55,711 bases of DNA from an uncultured Porphyromonadaceae bacterium. GTDB taxonomy: Bacteria; Bacteroidota; Bacteroidia; Bacteroidales; Muribaculaceae. Below the pieces are notes generated by a model. The model was not told the DNA's origin, made no database searches, and saw only the letters and a list, made by a program, of their open reading frames with translations. The position numbers and the translations under genes are program-made. The stretch lies in assembly GCA_947175295.1 (NCBI GenBank), contig CAMWMK010000011.1, positions 1 through 55,711 of the forward strand, in the 5' to 3' direction. Of this stretch, positions 34,108-44,642 are shown piece after piece (position 1 is the first letter of the stretch; each line of letters begins with the position of its first letter).

Positions 34108-36174
34108 TTAGGGATTCTGGATGAGGTAACCGTTGTTGTCGAGCACACCGTTGGAAGTGATGATACGGTCGGTAGGAATCGGCATCACATAGGGCACCGG
34201 TCGGCCACGGAGTACTGAAAGATCTTCCGTACCGTTGATGAATGTACCGTTGACCTTCTGAGTGAAACCGTAGAAGCAAGCGAGAGCACCCTCGTTCATA
34301 GTGTAGCACTTGTTGCCGTTTTCATCCAACATATCGTTCTTACCGTCGGCATCCTTCTTTGTCTGCACGAACTGCTCAGCGAAAGCCACGCGGTATACGG
34401 CACCGTTGCCGCTGAAGTTGTTGACCTTATCGGTAGTAGTGTTAAACGATTTAGCGGATGCATAGGGTTCGTTGGATTCGTCTACGAGAGTCCAGATGTC
34501 GTTGATGAACTCTACACGGCCGTTTTCCACATGGTAGAAAAGCTTGGAAGCGATGCCGATATCCTCGATAGGCTTCTCATCTTTCTTCTGCACCCAATAG
34601 TCGCCGACCTGAACGAGCTGCATGGCATTGACGGCCATATCGCGCATTCCTTCGAGAGTGTTGACGATAGCGTCGCCATAGTAGTTCCAACGAATGAGGT
34701 CGAACTTACGTACGCGCTCGCCGCCGAGCTCCCACGCACGCTCTTTGCGGATGGCATCCTGGAAGTCTTCATATGTGTTAAGCTTATTTACATACTCATC
34801 CACTTTCTGAGCGGAGTTGGCAGACTTCGCGAAAGCACGTGTACGCACTCTTCTGAGCATATCCTTGGCCTCGGCAGTCGGGCCGTTGTTGACAGCGTTG
34901 TCAGCCTCCGCGAGCAGAAGGAGCACGTCGGAGTAGCGAAGAAGCGGATCGTTGATGCCGGTGCCCTTATCCTTCACTGAAGTGGAGTTCATATCCATAC
35001 GACACCACTTAGCCGGCTCGATACCCCATGAGTTCTTAGCTGTCTGGATATTGTCGTCTTCCCAGCGATACATAGCGCAAGTGACGGGGTAACGCTGGTC
35101 TTCCGGGTCGAACGAAACTGCATAGGGAGCAGAGAGGTTGGTGTAGGTAGTACCCGCACCCTTGGAGCTGTTGACCACCGAGAGACCGAAACACCAGCCT
35201 ATGTCGCCGCCTGAGTTCTCGATGTAGGCCACTTCATAGAGGACATCTCCGTTAGCGGCTGACGCGCCGTTGATCTCTGCGTCGAAGATACCCTTGTAGT
35301 CGGTAGAGAGGGGGCGGTCTTTCAGCTTGACGAGCTTGCGTGCGTATGCCTGAGCCAGCTTATAGAAGTCGTCGTTGCTCTGGGCTGTCTGCTGCACGCC
35401 GTTCTCATCTGTATAGACAACCGGATCGATCTCGTCTGAGATACGGCAACGGTCCATGGTTCCGTCTTTCTGCATAGAGTAGCCGGCGCGGAACATGGCG
35501 AGCTTCGCGATGAAGCCGAGGGCGAACTCGCGGTTCATATACTCCGTGCTGATCTTCTCGCCCCACATCATGCCTTCCTCACAGTTGATGAGGTCCTGGA
35601 TGAGGTAGGAGTAGATCTTGTTCTTCTCGACGCGACCGCCGTCGTTGCGGTTCTGGGCCGTGGTAGGCTCCGTAGCAAAAGGAACATCGCCCCAGAAGTT
35701 GCAGAGGAGGAAGTAGCGGTAGGCACGGAGACACTTGGCCTCACCGTAGAGCTGGAGATATTCGGCATCGCCCTGCTGGAAGAGGGACTGCTGCTCCAGA
35801 CCGGATATGATCTGGTTGGCGAAGTCGATTGCCGCGTAGTTATGGTCCCAGCAGTTCTTGATGTCGCTGAAATAGGAAGGATTGAGACACCATACGGCAC
35901 GTCGGTCGTTGCCTGTGGTCTGAGACATGTTGATGGAAGCGATCTCGACATCGGTGTTCTGCATCCAGTTGGTCGACATACGGGAGGTGTAGGTATCCTC
36001 ACAGAAATAAGCGTAGACATGGTTGACCATCTTGCGTGCGTCCGTAGCATTGGAGAGCACATTGGTCACACTGTCTGTCGACAGGTTTTCCGTGTCAAGG
36101 ATATCCGAACAGGCGGTGAGTCCGGGCAGAAGGGCCGCGGCAATCGCCGAAAGATATAATGATTTCAGTTTCAT
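34108..36174 (-). CDS. SusD/RagB-family nutrient-binding lipoprotein (pectin-type locus)
   Basis: This 688-aa protein has the lipobox LTAC (Cys22). SusD landmarks are KCLRAYRYFLLCNFWGDVPF (about 148-167), LLRYSDVLLLLAEADNAV (about 413), MLRRVRTRAF and AIRKERAWELGGERVRKFDLIRW. It is longer than the usual 500-600 residues, with extra sequence near the C-terminus (540-640), which is common in SusD proteins for complex pectins. It starts 30 nt after SusC and ends 21 nt before the lipoprotein gene. Confidence 0.93.
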   Translation of the reverse strand: MKLKSLYLSAIAAALLPGLTACSDILDTENLSTDSVTNVLSNATDARKMVNHVYAYFCEDTYTSRMSTNWMQNTDVEIASINMSQTTGNDRRAVWCLNPSYFSDIKNCWDHNYAAIDFANQIISGLEQQSLFQQGDAEYLQLYGEAKCLRAYRYFLLCNFWGDVPFATEPTTAQNRNDGGRVEKNKIYSYLIQDLINCEEGMMWGEKISTEYMNREFALGFIAKLAMFRAGYSMQKDGTMDRCRISDEIDPVVYTDENGVQQTAQSNDDFYKLAQAYARKLVKLKDRPLSTDYKGIFDAEINGASAANGDVLYEVAYIENSGGDIGWCFGLSVVNSSKGAGTTYTNLSAPYAVSFDPEDQRYPVTCAMYRWEDDNIQTAKNSWGIEPAKWCRMDMNSTSVKDKGTGINDPLLRYSDVLLLLAEADNAVNNGPTAEAKDMLRRVRTRAFAKSANSAQKVDEYVNKLNTYEDFQDAIRKERAWELGGERVRKFDLIRWNYYGDAIVNTLEGMRDMAVNAMQLVQVGDYWVQKKDEKPIEDIGIASKLFYHVENGRVEFINDIWTLVDESNEPYASAKSFNTTTDKVNNFSGNGAVYRVAFAEQFVQTKKDADGKNDMLDENGNKCYTMNEGALACFYGFTQKVNGTFINGTEDLSVLRGRPVPYVMPIPTDRIITSNGVLDNNGYLIQNP

Positions 36175-36204
36175 TGTTGTCTTGCTATAAGAGAGATTGT
36201 AGGG

Positions 36205-39200
36205 TTAGAAAGTGATGTTGACGCCGGCTGTCCAGGAGAAAGCCTTGGGATAAGCGGAGAAGTCCGCGCCCGGAGTCAGGCCGCTGTATGAGCTGCCGCG
36301 GATAGCGGAAGACACTTCAGGGTCATAGCCGGAGTAGCCGGTGATTGTAGCCACATTGTTGAGTGTGCAGTAGAGGCGGAGCTGGTTGCAGGCAAACTTC
36401 TTGGTCCACTTCAGAGGGAAGGTGTAGCCGAGTGTCAGGGTCTGGAGGCGGAGGTAGGATCCGTCTTCAACCGCCCAGGAAGTGGCGATGGGGTTGTTGC
36501 CGCTCATTGTAAGCGCGCTCCAATATTCCTTGCCTTCGTTCATGGCCTTGAGTGTCTCGTAGTCGCTTACGATGCTGCCGGTAGCGCGGTCAAGATATGT
36601 CCACGCGGTAGATGCGCCCATAAAGTCGCGGAGGTTGCTCCATTCGTTACGGTACTGCTGGGTAGTGACGATCTTGTCCATGTTGTAGACGTCGTTGCCT
36701 ACTACGAAGTTGAACATAGCGGAGAAGTCGAAGCCCTTCCAAGTGGCGTTGAGGCCAAAACCACCGGTGAACTTAGGCTGAGTGCGGCCGATGATCTGGC
36801 GGTCGTTGTCTGCGTCGATCTTGCCGTCGCCGTTAAGGTCCTTATATTTGGGAGCACCTGGGCGGAGACCGCCTGCCGAGCCCGTAGTGGCGAATGTATT
36901 GTCTACGATACCATCCTTAAGCACATAGTTGCTGCCGTTCATCACGAACTGAGTGTGACCCGCATCGTCTACATATGTCTGGAAATCGTCTACGCCGTAA
37001 ACACCGTCGTGAACAAAGCCCCATACAAGACCGAGAGGCTGGCCCACGATCACGCGGTAGTCATCCGCGCCACGCATATCAGTGGAGAAAGCGCCAGAAT
37101 TGGTAGTGAAGTAGTCGGAGTCAGCGAGCTTGTCCACACGGTTCTGATTGAACGCGATGTTGGCGTTGAATGTCAGCTGAAAGTCGCGCTGGCTTACTGC
37201 GATCGCATTCAACTGGAATTCCACACCCTTGTTGGAGGTCTGGCCGATGTTCTGCTGCATCGTGGTGTAGCCGATAGCGGTGATCGAACGGTTGAGGAGG
37301 AGGTCCTTGACAGAGTTCCAGTAGAACTCAACTGAACCGCTGAGTCTTTCATTGAGGAAACCGAAGTCAATACCGACGTTGCGTGTGATTGTTGTCTCCC
37401 ACTTCAGGTCGGGATTGGCGAGCTGGCTGTTGTTGAGTGTCCAGTGGGGGTTCTGGATATTGCCGGCACCATAGTATTTGCTGCCGCTGTAGTTCTTATA
37501 GAGGGTCTCGAAGAGAGCCGAACCGATGCGGTTATTACCCGACGAACCGAGCGATACACGGAGCTTAAGGTTGGAGAGCCATTCCTGAGCGGGCTCCATG
37601 AATTTTTCCTCGCTGATACGCCAAGCGAGTGAACCTGCGGGGAAGTAACCCCAGCGGTTGCCCTTTGCAAACTTGGAGCTGCCGTCGGCACGCATCGTGA
37701 AAGTAGCGTAGTAGCGGCCGCCGTAGTTGTAGTTGACACGTCCGAAGTAAGAGAGCGTGCGCTCTTCCTTGCCGAGTGTGGAGGAGATGGTGCGTGAGCC
37801 TGTTGCTCCGCTGTTGGCCTGCATTGCCGCAAACATCTTTTCCGGAGTAGTACCATCAACGAAATACTTACCTTCCATTGTGTTGAGCTCATAGTTATCC
37901 TTTATGAACTCCTGGCCGATCATGGCGTTGAACGCATGTTCGCCCCAGTCCTTGGTGAAGGTCAGTGTATGTACGAGACGCAGCTTCCAGTCGTTGCGCT
38001 TCTCCCATGAGCCCATAGGAAGCGAACCGCCGTTCTGCACGGCGGTGGAAGACTTGGAGTCCCACCATGACTTGGTATCGCGGAATACATAGTCGTAGCC
38101 AACCTCAGGACGGTATGTAAGCGAGGGGATTATGTTCCAGTTGAGGGCTGCATCATAGTGGAAACGACGTTCGTGGCGACGCTTCCAGTCAAGAGCCGCG
38201 CGCTCGCCCAGACGCTGGGTCTGCGACAGATAAGACTCATATTCGTCCTCGTCCATCTGATTGATAGTGGTCTCGTCCACCTGGTCGAGAAGACCGTTGA
38301 CGGGAGCCTTTGTCACGAGGTCGTAGGAACGGAACGAAGGACGAAGACCTGAAGTGCTGACACCCTTTGTATTCGTGTCACTCATACGTGTGCCGAACTC
38401 AAAACGAAGATTCTTGGCAATCATATGCTGGATCTTCGAAGTGACATTGAATCGGCTGTATCCCTGGTCTTTGATGAGGGCCTGGTCGTCGACATAAGCG
38501 GCGCTTACGCTGAACTTGGTCTTGTCCGTACCGCCGTTGATGCTCACCTGATGGTTCTGAGAGAGCTTGTGGTTGTTGAAGGCATCTTCATAGAGGTCAG
38601 CGCCTTCCTGATAGAGGTAGAGGTCAAGGTCGTCAAACGCACCATAACGCTTCTCGAAAGCTGCGATGGCGCTGTTGCCCTGAAGTGCGGCACGCTCGTA
38701 GTTAAACATCACATAGTCATAGGGATTCATCGCCTTGATCTTTTTGTTGATGTGCTTACCCTGCATGAAACCGCTGTAGGAGACAGTAGTCTTGCCGCCT
38801 TCCGGAGTCTTTGTAGTGATGAGGATTACACCGTTGGCACCCTGCGAACCATAGATAGCCGTCGACGAAGCGTCCTTGAGGACAGTGATGTCGGCGATAT
38901 CGGCGGGGTTGATGTCGGATATGCTCGACACGGGGAAACCATCGACCACATAAAGAGGTGAGTTATCGCCTGTGATCGAACCACCACCACGCACACGAAT
39001 CAGCATCTCTGCGTCGGGAGAGCCGTCGGTCGTAGTGATCTGCACGCCGGCGAGGCGGCCTGTCATGGCTTGAGCTACGTTGGCTGTAGGCATCTTGAGA
39101 AGCTCGGAACCCTTCACTGTTGACACTGAACCGGTAAGGTCTTTCTTCTTCATCGTACCGTAACCTACGACCACGACTTCATCAAGCACCTCGGAATCCT

Positions 39201-39540
39201 CCTTAAGTATAATCTTGATCTCAGTACGGCCATCGATCTTTACAGATTGAGTCTGGTAGCCTACATAAGACACCTTCAGGACACCTTTAGGGGAAACGTT
39301 CTTAACGGTGAAGTTACCGTCAATGTCGGTTGAAGTACCGTCTTTGGAACCTTCGACGAGGATAGTGGCTCCGATCAACGGCTCGCCGGATGCATCCTCA
39401 ACGGTACCGGTAACAGTGATATTCTGCGCGTGCACTGGAAGCACCACACACAACATCAGCATGATCACCAGGGCTTTCCATTGCTTTGCAAGAGAAAAGC
39501 AGCGCGGCAGGGAGCCGCTTACTTGGCTTAAATCTTTCAT
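36205..39540 (-). CDS. SusC/RagA-family TonB-linked outer-membrane transporter (pectin-type locus)
   Basis: This 1111-aa barrel imports glycan fragments with the SusD encoded next. A signal peptide of about 39 residues precedes the regulatory domain (ITVTGTVEDASGEPLIGATI). The TonB box DEVVVVGYGTMKKKD follows, then the plug and a 22-strand-type barrel ending in WTAGVNITF. It heads the SusC-SusD-lipoprotein operon and is transcribed away from the two pectate lyases. The predicted leader is about 120 nt. No dedicated regulator is visible in the window. Confidence 0.94.
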   Translation of the reverse strand: MKDLSQVSGSLPRCFSLAKQWKALVIMLMLCVVLPVHAQNITVTGTVEDASGEPLIGATILVEGSKDGTSTDIDGNFTVKNVSPKGVLKVSYVGYQTQSVKIDGRTEIKIILKEDSEVLDEVVVVGYGTMKKKDLTGSVSTVKGSELLKMPTANVAQAMTGRLAGVQITTTDGSPDAEMLIRVRGGGSITGDNSPLYVVDGFPVSSISDINPADIADITVLKDASSTAIYGSQGANGVILITTKTPEGGKTTVSYSGFMQGKHINKKIKAMNPYDYVMFNYERAALQGNSAIAAFEKRYGAFDDLDLYLYQEGADLYEDAFNNHKLSQNHQVSINGGTDKTKFSVSAAYVDDQALIKDQGYSRFNVTSKIQHMIAKNLRFEFGTRMSDTNTKGVSTSGLRPSFRSYDLVTKAPVNGLLDQVDETTINQMDEDEYESYLSQTQRLGERAALDWKRRHERRFHYDAALNWNIIPSLTYRPEVGYDYVFRDTKSWWDSKSSTAVQNGGSLPMGSWEKRNDWKLRLVHTLTFTKDWGEHAFNAMIGQEFIKDNYELNTMEGKYFVDGTTPEKMFAAMQANSGATGSRTISSTLGKEERTLSYFGRVNYNYGGRYYATFTMRADGSSKFAKGNRWGYFPAGSLAWRISEEKFMEPAQEWLSNLKLRVSLGSSGNNRIGSALFETLYKNYSGSKYYGAGNIQNPHWTLNNSQLANPDLKWETTITRNVGIDFGFLNERLSGSVEFYWNSVKDLLLNRSITAIGYTTMQQNIGQTSNKGVEFQLNAIAVSQRDFQLTFNANIAFNQNRVDKLADSDYFTTNSGAFSTDMRGADDYRVIVGQPLGLVWGFVHDGVYGVDDFQTYVDDAGHTQFVMNGSNYVLKDGIVDNTFATTGSAGGLRPGAPKYKDLNGDGKIDADNDRQIIGRTQPKFTGGFGLNATWKGFDFSAMFNFVVGNDVYNMDKIVTTQQYRNEWSNLRDFMGASTAWTYLDRATGSIVSDYETLKAMNEGKEYWSALTMSGNNPIATSWAVEDGSYLRLQTLTLGYTFPLKWTKKFACNQLRLYCTLNNVATITGYSGYDPEVSSAIRGSSYSGLTPGADFSAYPKAFSWTAGVNITF

Positions 39541-39664
39541 GTTTCTTGATGTAGTAAAAAAAATTATATTATGGTTAGTTATAAACTAAATAGGCCGTAT
39601 CAGCATGTCGGCCGAACATAGATCCGAGCATAGCGAAAACTATAGAGCGGACATATTGGAGGTG

Positions 39665-39696
39665 CAAAGGTAAATAAATTTTACATAATAACCAAA
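39665..39696 (-). promoter_or_regulatory. Promoter of the pectin-type SusC operon
   Basis: Minus strand TTTG (39696-39693), 20-nt spacer, TACCTTTG (39672-39665). The rest of the 39541-39928 gap is AT-rich leader and shows no other feature. Confidence 0.65.
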
Positions 39697-39854
39697 TTTT
39701 GCTTAAGATTTTTATTTTTTAACCTATCAACATCTATCAAATAACAAAATAAAACCGACCAATCACGCTTGGCGAGAAGAAAAGCCGAGAGCATTATGAC
39801 TTACCTCATTGCCTATACGCAAGTGTTAATTTTAAATAATTTATTTCAACATAA

Positions 39855-39886
39855 ATTGCAAATTTAAAATTAAGTGAGTAAATTTG
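39855..39886 (+). promoter_or_regulatory. Promoter of the pectate lyase pair
   Basis: ATTG (39855-39858), 20-nt spacer, TAAATTTG (39879-39886); the leader to the ATG at 39929 would be about 38 nt. Confidence 0.6.
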
Positions 39887-39928
39887 CACATCATTAACAA
39901 TTCGACAACAATCATTAAGCCATACATC

Positions 39929-41725
39929 ATGAAGAAAAGCTTACTCTTAGCAGGGGCGCTCGCGCTCTGCACTCCCCTCTTCGCTGAAGAACAGGCTCCG
40001 GCCTTCCCGGGAGCGGAAGGACACGGCCGATTCGTCATCGGCGGACGAGGCGGCAAGGTAATCCATGTCACCAACCTCAACGACTCCGGCGAAGGCTCGC
40101 TCCGCTGGGCCCTCAGCCAGTCGGGAGCGAAGACCATCGTCTTCGATGTCAGCGGCTACATCGACCTCAAGAGCCAGCTCAACGTCAGCTCCAACACCAC
40201 CATAGCCGGACAGACCGCTCCGGAAGGGGGCATCACACTCCGCTATTATACCCTCTATTTCGGCAACTGCGACAACGTAATCGTGCGCTTCATCCGCAGC
40301 AGACGTTCACAGGTGAAAGACGTCAACGACGGCGCCGACGCCACATGGGGACGACGCAAAAACAACATCATCATCGACCACTGCTCATTCTCATGGAGCA
40401 TCGATGAGGTGGCTTCATTCTACGACAACTGCAAATTCACCATGCAGTGGTGTACGCTCGGCGAAGGACTCGCCAATCCGGGCCACTCCAAGGGCGCACA
40501 CAGCTATGGCGGAATCTGGGGCGGCAAGGAAGCCTCATTCCACCACAACTACCTCACCCACGTGCAGAACCGAATGCCACGCTTCAACGGCGCACGCTAT
40601 GAATGGGGCGGATGGGACAAGACACGCTTCGAAAACACGGTGGATGCCGAGCGCGTCGACTTCCGCAACAACGTCATGTATAACTGGGGCAACGGCAGCG
40701 CCTGCTACGGCGGTCCGGGCGGCGGATATATAAATATGGTCAACAACTACTATCAGGCCGGCCCCGGAACCAAGAACAAGACACGCGTGACTGACGTTTC
40801 GGTAGGAAGCAGCGGAAACTCTACAAATGAAGCGCTCCGGGGACTCTGCTCCCGCTACTACATAAACGGCAACTATGTGACGGCAGCCAGCGAACCGGAA
40901 AACTATGACTGGAAAGGCGTGAATTACGACAGCGGCCTCAAGACAGTGGATGGGGAGAAATACATGCCCGACACCAAACATAAATACGGAGAGAAGGCCG
41001 ACTATACTGAGATCGACGGATACAGCTATATCAGCGTAAAGCTCAATGAGCCGGTCGACGCAGGCATCGTGACTACCCAAAGCGCGCAGACTGTATACGA
41101 CAAGGTGCTCTCATACGCCGGGGCTTCGCTCTACCGCGACGCCGTAGACGCCCGATATATGGAGGAGGCGCGCACCGGCACCGTGACCTACCACGGCAAG
41201 GAAGCGTATGTAGATGCCAACGGTAAAAAATACCCAACATCCAACACCGAAGGCATTCTCGACTTCATCAACGACCCAGAGAAAGAGGAGAATCCCAATA
41301 CCGCAAGTTTCCCTCCGCTTCCCTCCAACGTACGCCCGGAAGGTTTTGACTCAGACCTCGACGGCATGGCCGACGAGTGGGAGCTCGCCAACGGACTCAA
41401 TCCCGATGACGCTTCCGACGCTGCGGCCTATACAGTAGACTCAAAGGGTCTCTACACAAACCTTGAGGTATACCTCAACCAGCTTGTGGAAGACATCATG
41501 AAGGCAGGCAACGCCGACGCTATCGACGCTGTGGATGAATACTATCCCGACTGCGTGAAGGTTTCGGCCGTGAAGGGCATCGAGGCCGATAAGGGAGAAG
41601 TGGTAGCTGTGGAATACTACGACCTCAACGGTGTTCGCCTCGCAGAGCCGGCACAGGGCATCAGCATACGCCGCATCGTGTTTGCCAACGGAGCAGCAGA
41701 AACAGACAAGGTTTTTAAGAAATAA
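39929..41725 (+). CDS. Exported pectate lyase, PL1 family (first of a tandem pair)
   Basis: This 598-aa protein has a signal peptide (MKKSLLLAGALALCTPLFA). The PL1-type right-handed beta-helix follows: FPGAEGHGRF, GGRGGKVIHVTNLNDSGEGS (quoted from its start), TIAGQTAP, and DHCSFSWSIDE. PL1 enzymes cut homogalacturonan by beta-elimination using calcium. A calcium-binding-like stretch DSDLDGMADEWELANGLNPDD lies near 470 (quoted in part). The C-terminus YYDLNGVRL...FANG matches short tail domains frequent on Bacteroidales exported proteins. I start at the ATG at 39929; the in-frame ATG at 39884 overlaps the -7 box. Confidence 0.88.
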   Translation: MKKSLLLAGALALCTPLFAEEQAPAFPGAEGHGRFVIGGRGGKVIHVTNLNDSGEGSLRWALSQSGAKTIVFDVSGYIDLKSQLNVSSNTTIAGQTAPEGGITLRYYTLYFGNCDNVIVRFIRSRRSQVKDVNDGADATWGRRKNNIIIDHCSFSWSIDEVASFYDNCKFTMQWCTLGEGLANPGHSKGAHSYGGIWGGKEASFHHNYLTHVQNRMPRFNGARYEWGGWDKTRFENTVDAERVDFRNNVMYNWGNGSACYGGPGGGYINMVNNYYQAGPGTKNKTRVTDVSVGSSGNSTNEALRGLCSRYYINGNYVTAASEPENYDWKGVNYDSGLKTVDGEKYMPDTKHKYGEKADYTEIDGYSYISVKLNEPVDAGIVTTQSAQTVYDKVLSYAGASLYRDAVDARYMEEARTGTVTYHGKEAYVDANGKKYPTSNTEGILDFINDPEKEENPNTASFPPLPSNVRPEGFDSDLDGMADEWELANGLNPDDASDAAAYTVDSKGLYTNLEVYLNQLVEDIMKAGNADAIDAVDEYYPDCVKVSAVKGIEADKGEVVAVEYYDLNGVRLAEPAQGISIRRIVFANGAAETDKVFKK

Positions 41726-41787
41726 TTGAGAATTGAGAATTCCGGATTCTGATATTCCGATCAATTTGATATAGAGTATTTTTTAAG

Positions 41788-43641
41788 ATGAATATAAAGA
41801 AGATATTCCTGAGTGCGGCGGCTGTCGCCGCAATGAGCATGCCGGCATTCGCCGACGACGCTCTCCTCCCCTCCTTCCCGGGAGCCGAGGGTTTCGGAGC
41901 CATCACTACCGGTGGCCGCGGAGGCAAAGTCTACCATGTGACTAATCTCGAAGACAGCGGCGAGGGTTCTTTCCGCTGGGCCTGCAGCCAGTCGGGAGCC
42001 CGCACGATCGTATTCGATGTCAGCGGTACGATCCACCTGAAGTCGCAGCTTAAACTCAACAAGGGAGACGTGACCATCGCCGGACAGACGGCTCCCGGCG
42101 ACGGCATCTGCGTGGCCGACTACCCGTTCGTCATCAGCGCGCCAAACGTAATCATCCGCTTCATGCGTTTCCGCCTTGGCAACGAAGCCCTCAAGATCAA
42201 CAACAAGGCTCATGAAGGCGACGGACTCGGAGGCATGGACGGACAGAAGATAATGATCGACCACTGCTCCGTCAGCTGGAGCATCGACGAGTGCCTGTCG
42301 GTCTACGGATCCAAGAATATCACAGTCCAGTGGTGTATGGTCACTCAGAGCCTCGTCAACTCGGGCCACAGCAAGGGTGCGCACGGCTACGGCGGCAACT
42401 GGGGCGGCGCAGGAGCAAGCTACCACCACAACCTGCTCGCCCACCATGGCTCCCGCACTCCGCGTCTCGGTCCGCGTCCCGGAACCCAGCTCGACGAGCG
42501 TATGGACCTTCGCAACAACGTAATGTATAACTACGCAGGCGAAGGCTGCTACGGAGGCGAAGCGATGACCGTCAATATCGTCAACAACTACTATAAACCG
42601 GGGCCGGCTACCGACGTCATCGGCGCCGCGAAACAGAAACGCATGGCCAAGCCAGGCATCCGCACTTTCTCCTATTGCATGGGCAGCGACCAGCTCAAGA
42701 CAACCTGCAGCAACTACAATAAGGCGACGGGACGTAACATGACGACGTGCAAACTCTCCGTTGACAAAGAGGACAAAGGACTATTGGCCTTCAGCGGAGA
42801 CCCCGACTTCACCGATGAAAACAAGTATGAGATCAACATTGAAGCTCTCACCATCAATGTTGACGGTCAGGACGTGAAGGTCTCCACCAACGACTGGGGC
42901 AAGACCCTCCACAAGTGGGGAAGCTACTATATAGAAGGCAACGTCAACTCAAAACATGCAGACGTGTCAGCCGACAACTGGACCATCGGTCTGCTCAACC
43001 AGATCGACACCGGATCGAAAGTAGACTACCACGAGGCCAAGAATGCTGAAGAGCTCCACGCATTCGTACCGATGGAGTTCGCAGCCGTCACGACTCACTC
43101 GGCGGAGGATGCCTATGACCACGTGCTGAAATATGCCGGCGCATCGCTGAGCCGCGACGAATATGACGAGATGATGGTGGCAGACACCCGCGACGGAGTG
43201 GCCAGCTGCATAGTGAAGGGTATCGGCAAGGGCCTCATCAACAGCCAGGACGACATAACGTATGCCGACGGCTCAACAGGATTCCCCACCCTCAAATCGA
43301 CTGAAGCAAAGGCAGACTCCGACGGCGACGGCATGCCTGATGAATGGGAGACAGCCAACGGTCTGAATCCCAACGACGCCACTGACGGCCCCGCATATGC
43401 CGAAAACGGCTACACCAACCTTGAGAACTACCTTAACAGTCTGGTAGCACATATCATGGAGGGTGGAAATGAAGGCGGCGAACTGCTCTCAGGAAAGCAG
43501 GAATTCGGCACAGGCGTGGATCAGATCTTCAACGGCGAAGCCTCCGACGGCCGCAGCTTCAACCTCCAGGGCGTGGAAGTAGGCGAAGACGCCAAGGGCA
43601 TCGTGATCCGCAACGGACGGAAGATCCTTGTCAATGATTAA
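41788..43641 (+). CDS. Exported pectate lyase, PL1 family (second of a tandem pair)
   Basis: This 617-aa paralogue of the preceding gene has a signal peptide (MNIKKIFLSAAAVAAMSMPAFA), the same beta-helix landmarks (FPGAEGFGAITTGGRGGKVY, DHCSVSWSIDECLSVYG) and the same acidic DSDGDGMPDEWETANGLNP stretch. It differs in the substrate-cleft region between about 150 and 300, so the pair may divide methylated and unmethylated pectin between them. The C-terminal tail reads FNLQGVEVGEDAKGIVIRNG, a common short tail in this order. It begins 62 nt after the first lyase, with no promoter seen between, so they are probably cotranscribed. Confidence 0.88.
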   Translation: MNIKKIFLSAAAVAAMSMPAFADDALLPSFPGAEGFGAITTGGRGGKVYHVTNLEDSGEGSFRWACSQSGARTIVFDVSGTIHLKSQLKLNKGDVTIAGQTAPGDGICVADYPFVISAPNVIIRFMRFRLGNEALKINNKAHEGDGLGGMDGQKIMIDHCSVSWSIDECLSVYGSKNITVQWCMVTQSLVNSGHSKGAHGYGGNWGGAGASYHHNLLAHHGSRTPRLGPRPGTQLDERMDLRNNVMYNYAGEGCYGGEAMTVNIVNNYYKPGPATDVIGAAKQKRMAKPGIRTFSYCMGSDQLKTTCSNYNKATGRNMTTCKLSVDKEDKGLLAFSGDPDFTDENKYEINIEALTINVDGQDVKVSTNDWGKTLHKWGSYYIEGNVNSKHADVSADNWTIGLLNQIDTGSKVDYHEAKNAEELHAFVPMEFAAVTTHSAEDAYDHVLKYAGASLSRDEYDEMMVADTRDGVASCIVKGIGKGLINSQDDITYADGSTGFPTLKSTEAKADSDGDGMPDEWETANGLNPNDATDGPAYAENGYTNLENYLNSLVAHIMEGGNEGGELLSGKQEFGTGVDQIFNGEASDGRSFNLQGVEVGEDAKGIVIRNGRKILVND

Positions 43642-43701
43642 TTATTGATGGTCTTACCATTTTTACGGATTCGGAACATCTGATTTGAATTTATTGTTAA
43701 T

Positions 43702-43734
43702 AAAGAGACGGCCCACTCCAAGGGTCGTCTCTTT
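43702..43734. terminator. Bidirectional-type hairpin after the pectate lyases
   Basis: AAAGAGACGgCCC / GGGtCGTCTCTTT forms a long stem with a T-run on each strand side. Confidence 0.65.
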
Positions 43735-43752
43735 AACACACTAAGCCCAATT

Positions 43753-44595
43753 ATGGAAATCATAAAAGATAAGGAATTCGGCGGCGAGCGTCCGCTTTTT
43801 GAAGCCCACGATGTGAGGCTGGAGAATGTAGTGATCCGTGAAGGAGAATCAGCCATCAAGGAATGTAGCGATATAGAGGCAATCAACTGTACCTTCGAGG
43901 GAAACTATCCCTTCTGGCATGTACACCGTTTTCTGATCGACCGCTGCTATTTCGATGTGGGCGGAAGGTCGGCGCTCTGGTATAGCGACCACCTTAAGAT
44001 GAAGGATACCGTGATCGACGCTCCCAAGATGTTCAGGGAGATGTTTGATCTCGACATCGAGAACGTAGTGATGAACGACGCCGACGAAGTGTTCTGGCGC
44101 TGCAAGGACATAAAGATCAAGAACATCAAGCTGCACGGCGGCACATACCCATTTATGTTCTCTGAGAACATCGAGGTAGACGGTCTGGAATCAGACAGCA
44201 AATACGTGTTCCAATACGTAAAGAACGTCGTGATCCGCAACGCCAAGATCACCACCAAGGATGCTTTCTGGGAAGTGGAGAACGTGACGATCTACGACTC
44301 CGAACTCAATGGCGAATACTTAGGCTGGCACTCCAAAAACCTCCGCCTCGTCAACTGCCACATCACCGGCGAGCAGCCCCTCTGCTATGCCCACGACCTT
44401 ATTCTGGAGAACTGCACCTTCGGCCCTGACTGCGACCGCGCATTCGAATACTCCACCCTTAAGGCCGATATCAAGGGGAAGATCACCAATATCAAGAATC
44501 CGACGAGCGGCGAGATCGTAGCCGACGAGATCGGCAGCGTGACGATCGACAAGAACATAAAGGCTCCCGCCGACTGCAAGATCAGCCTACGTTAA
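43753..44595 (+). CDS. DUF3737 family protein (predicted right-handed beta-helix)
   Basis: This 280-aa protein has no signal peptide. It is made of short repeats of about 20 residues of the type NVVIR/IENVVM/VEVDGLE, as expected for a parallel beta-helix, and matches the DUF3737 pattern (CSDIEAINCTFEGNYPFWH, ALWYSDHLKMKDTVID). DUF3737 proteins are cytoplasmic and uncharacterised, although the fold is that of carbohydrate-active enzymes. It stands between a terminator and the PatB-like gene, with a hairpin after the stop. Confidence 0.85.
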   Translation: MEIIKDKEFGGERPLFEAHDVRLENVVIREGESAIKECSDIEAINCTFEGNYPFWHVHRFLIDRCYFDVGGRSALWYSDHLKMKDTVIDAPKMFREMFDLDIENVVMNDADEVFWRCKDIKIKNIKLHGGTYPFMFSENIEVDGLESDSKYVFQYVKNVVIRNAKITTKDAFWEVENVTIYDSELNGEYLGWHSKNLRLVNCHITGEQPLCYAHDLILENCTFGPDCDRAFEYSTLKADIKGKITNIKNPTSGEIVADEIGSVTIDKNIKAPADCKISLR

Positions 44596-44603
44596 AATCA
44601 CCT

Positions 44604-44623
44604 GTTCCGGCTTTAGCCGGAAC
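44604..44623 (+). terminator. Hairpin between DUF3737 and PatB-like genes
   Basis: GTTCCGGC-TTTA-GCCGGAAC followed by TTT; a weak terminator or attenuator. Confidence 0.4.
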
Positions 44624-44642
44624 TTTCCAAAAGCATTGAAGC